A stretch of DNA of 64,000 bases from assembly GCF_018343695.1 (NCBI RefSeq), contig NZ_JAGYPJ010000001.1:3025992-3089991 (forward strand). The letters are read 5' to 3'. The position numbers and the translations under genes were made by a program. The notes below the pieces were generated by a model that worked only from the letters and a program-made list of their open reading frames with translations, did not search any database and was not told the DNA's origin. This document shows positions 63,727-64,000 of the stretch, piece by piece. Numbering within the stretch: position 1 is the stretch's first letter; every line of letters begins with the position of its first letter. Origin of the DNA: Lederbergia citrisecunda (GTDB lineage Bacteria > Bacillota > Bacilli > Bacillales > Bacillaceae_C).

Positions 63727-64000
63727 TTACTTCTTATCTTCAAATGTCGAAGAAAGATTTGCCTTAAATCTTTCCAAAAGTTCAACGACCATTTGCTGCT
63801 CTTCTTTACTAAATTTTGAAAAAGGATCAGAAAGTAATTCAACCCCAGCGCTAGTTATCGTTTCTAAATGGTTTTTTCCTGAATCGCTCAACATGACGAT
63901 TTTCGTACGTCCATCTTGTGGATCTGTCGTCCTTTGTACAAGACCTGCAAGCTCCATTCGATCAATCATTTGTGACATGGAACTCGAGCGGACTTCTAAT
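63727..64000 (-). CDS. MarR-family regulator, N-terminus cut by window edge
   Basis: About 90 residues are visible, with the winged-helix recognition helix and wing (LEVRSSSMSQMIDRMELAGL, then VQRTTDPQDGRTKIVMLSDSG). The C-terminal dimer helices follow (QQMVVELLERFKANLSS). The start lies outside the window, so 64000 is not a true boundary. It is 57 bp upstream of the ABC exporter genes on the same strand and probably represses them, as MarR genes often do. Confidence 0.85.
   Translation of the reverse strand, partial: LEVRSSSMSQMIDRMELAGLVQRTTDPQDGRTKIVMLSDSGKNHLETITSAGVELLSDPFSKFSKEEQQMVVELLERFKANLSSTFEDKK

Overview
The window is chromosomal DNA from a low-GC, Gram-positive, endospore-forming Bacillaceae member. 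The evidence is strong Shine-Dalgarno sites, frequent GTG/TTG starts, ECF sigma genes, TatA/TatC, LacI/MarR regulators, a TxpA-type toxin-antitoxin pair and an sspP-like small acid-soluble spore protein gene. No phage, IS element, rRNA, tRNA or CRISPR array was seen.

Region 1 (1-11.2 kb, mostly minus strand): a truncated HExxH peptidase, an HpaB-type flavin monooxygenase, a SigM-like ECF sigma/anti-sigma pair with a candidate autoregulatory promoter, a GyrI-like protein, a tiny transcription unit (about 5967-6102), a HupE/UreJ-like membrane protein, a secreted phosphoesterase behind a putative Pho box, a YwaF-like membrane protein and a GNAT acetyltransferase.

Region 2 (11.2-28.9 kb, all minus): a carbohydrate-use locus of about 17.5 kb. 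A LacI-family gene has one operator copy over its start site and two more downstream. It is followed by a lipoprotein solute-binding protein, a 980-residue fusion of beta-sandwich-like modules and a binding protein, two pairs of sugar ABC permeases, an NHL/TPR/Yip1 membrane protein, a DUF5696 protein, a GH144-like glycosidase and a GH35 glycosidase. No ATPase gene is present, so a shared MsmX-type ATPase is presumed. Two GC-rich intergenic repeats sit inside the operon.

Region 3 (28.9-34.9 kb): a decayed GNAT gene, a ThuA-like gene broken by an 8-bp tandem duplication, a type I toxin-antitoxin locus, a ZIP metal transporter, two VOC proteins and a LamG-containing protein.

Region 4 (35-40.4 kb, minus): a five-gene operon with a D-threonine aldolase/D-serine dehydratase-like enzyme, D-aminoacylase, RidA-like protein, BadF/GlcNAc kinase-like protein and a polysaccharide deacetylase with an extra C-terminal domain. 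It reads as salvage of N-acylated D-amino acids and amino sugars.

Region 5 (40.5-52.5 kb): oligoendopeptidase F-like protein, pseudouridine synthase, then an operon of a Tat-signal subunit, GMC oxidoreductase, TatA, TatC and a deacetylase. After this come LLM oxidoreductase, PAP2 phosphatase, nagA, asparaginase II and sspP.

Region 6 (52.3-64 kb): a second ECF sigma gene, overlapping a repeat-built protein of unknown function rather than a recognisable anti-sigma factor; a phosphodiesterase, an MFS transporter, a 600-bp intergenic region with 21-bp repeats and spaced 16-bp palindromes, a histidine phosphatase, a methyltransferase, an aldo/keto reductase, and a MarR-regulated heterodimeric ABC exporter cut by the right edge.
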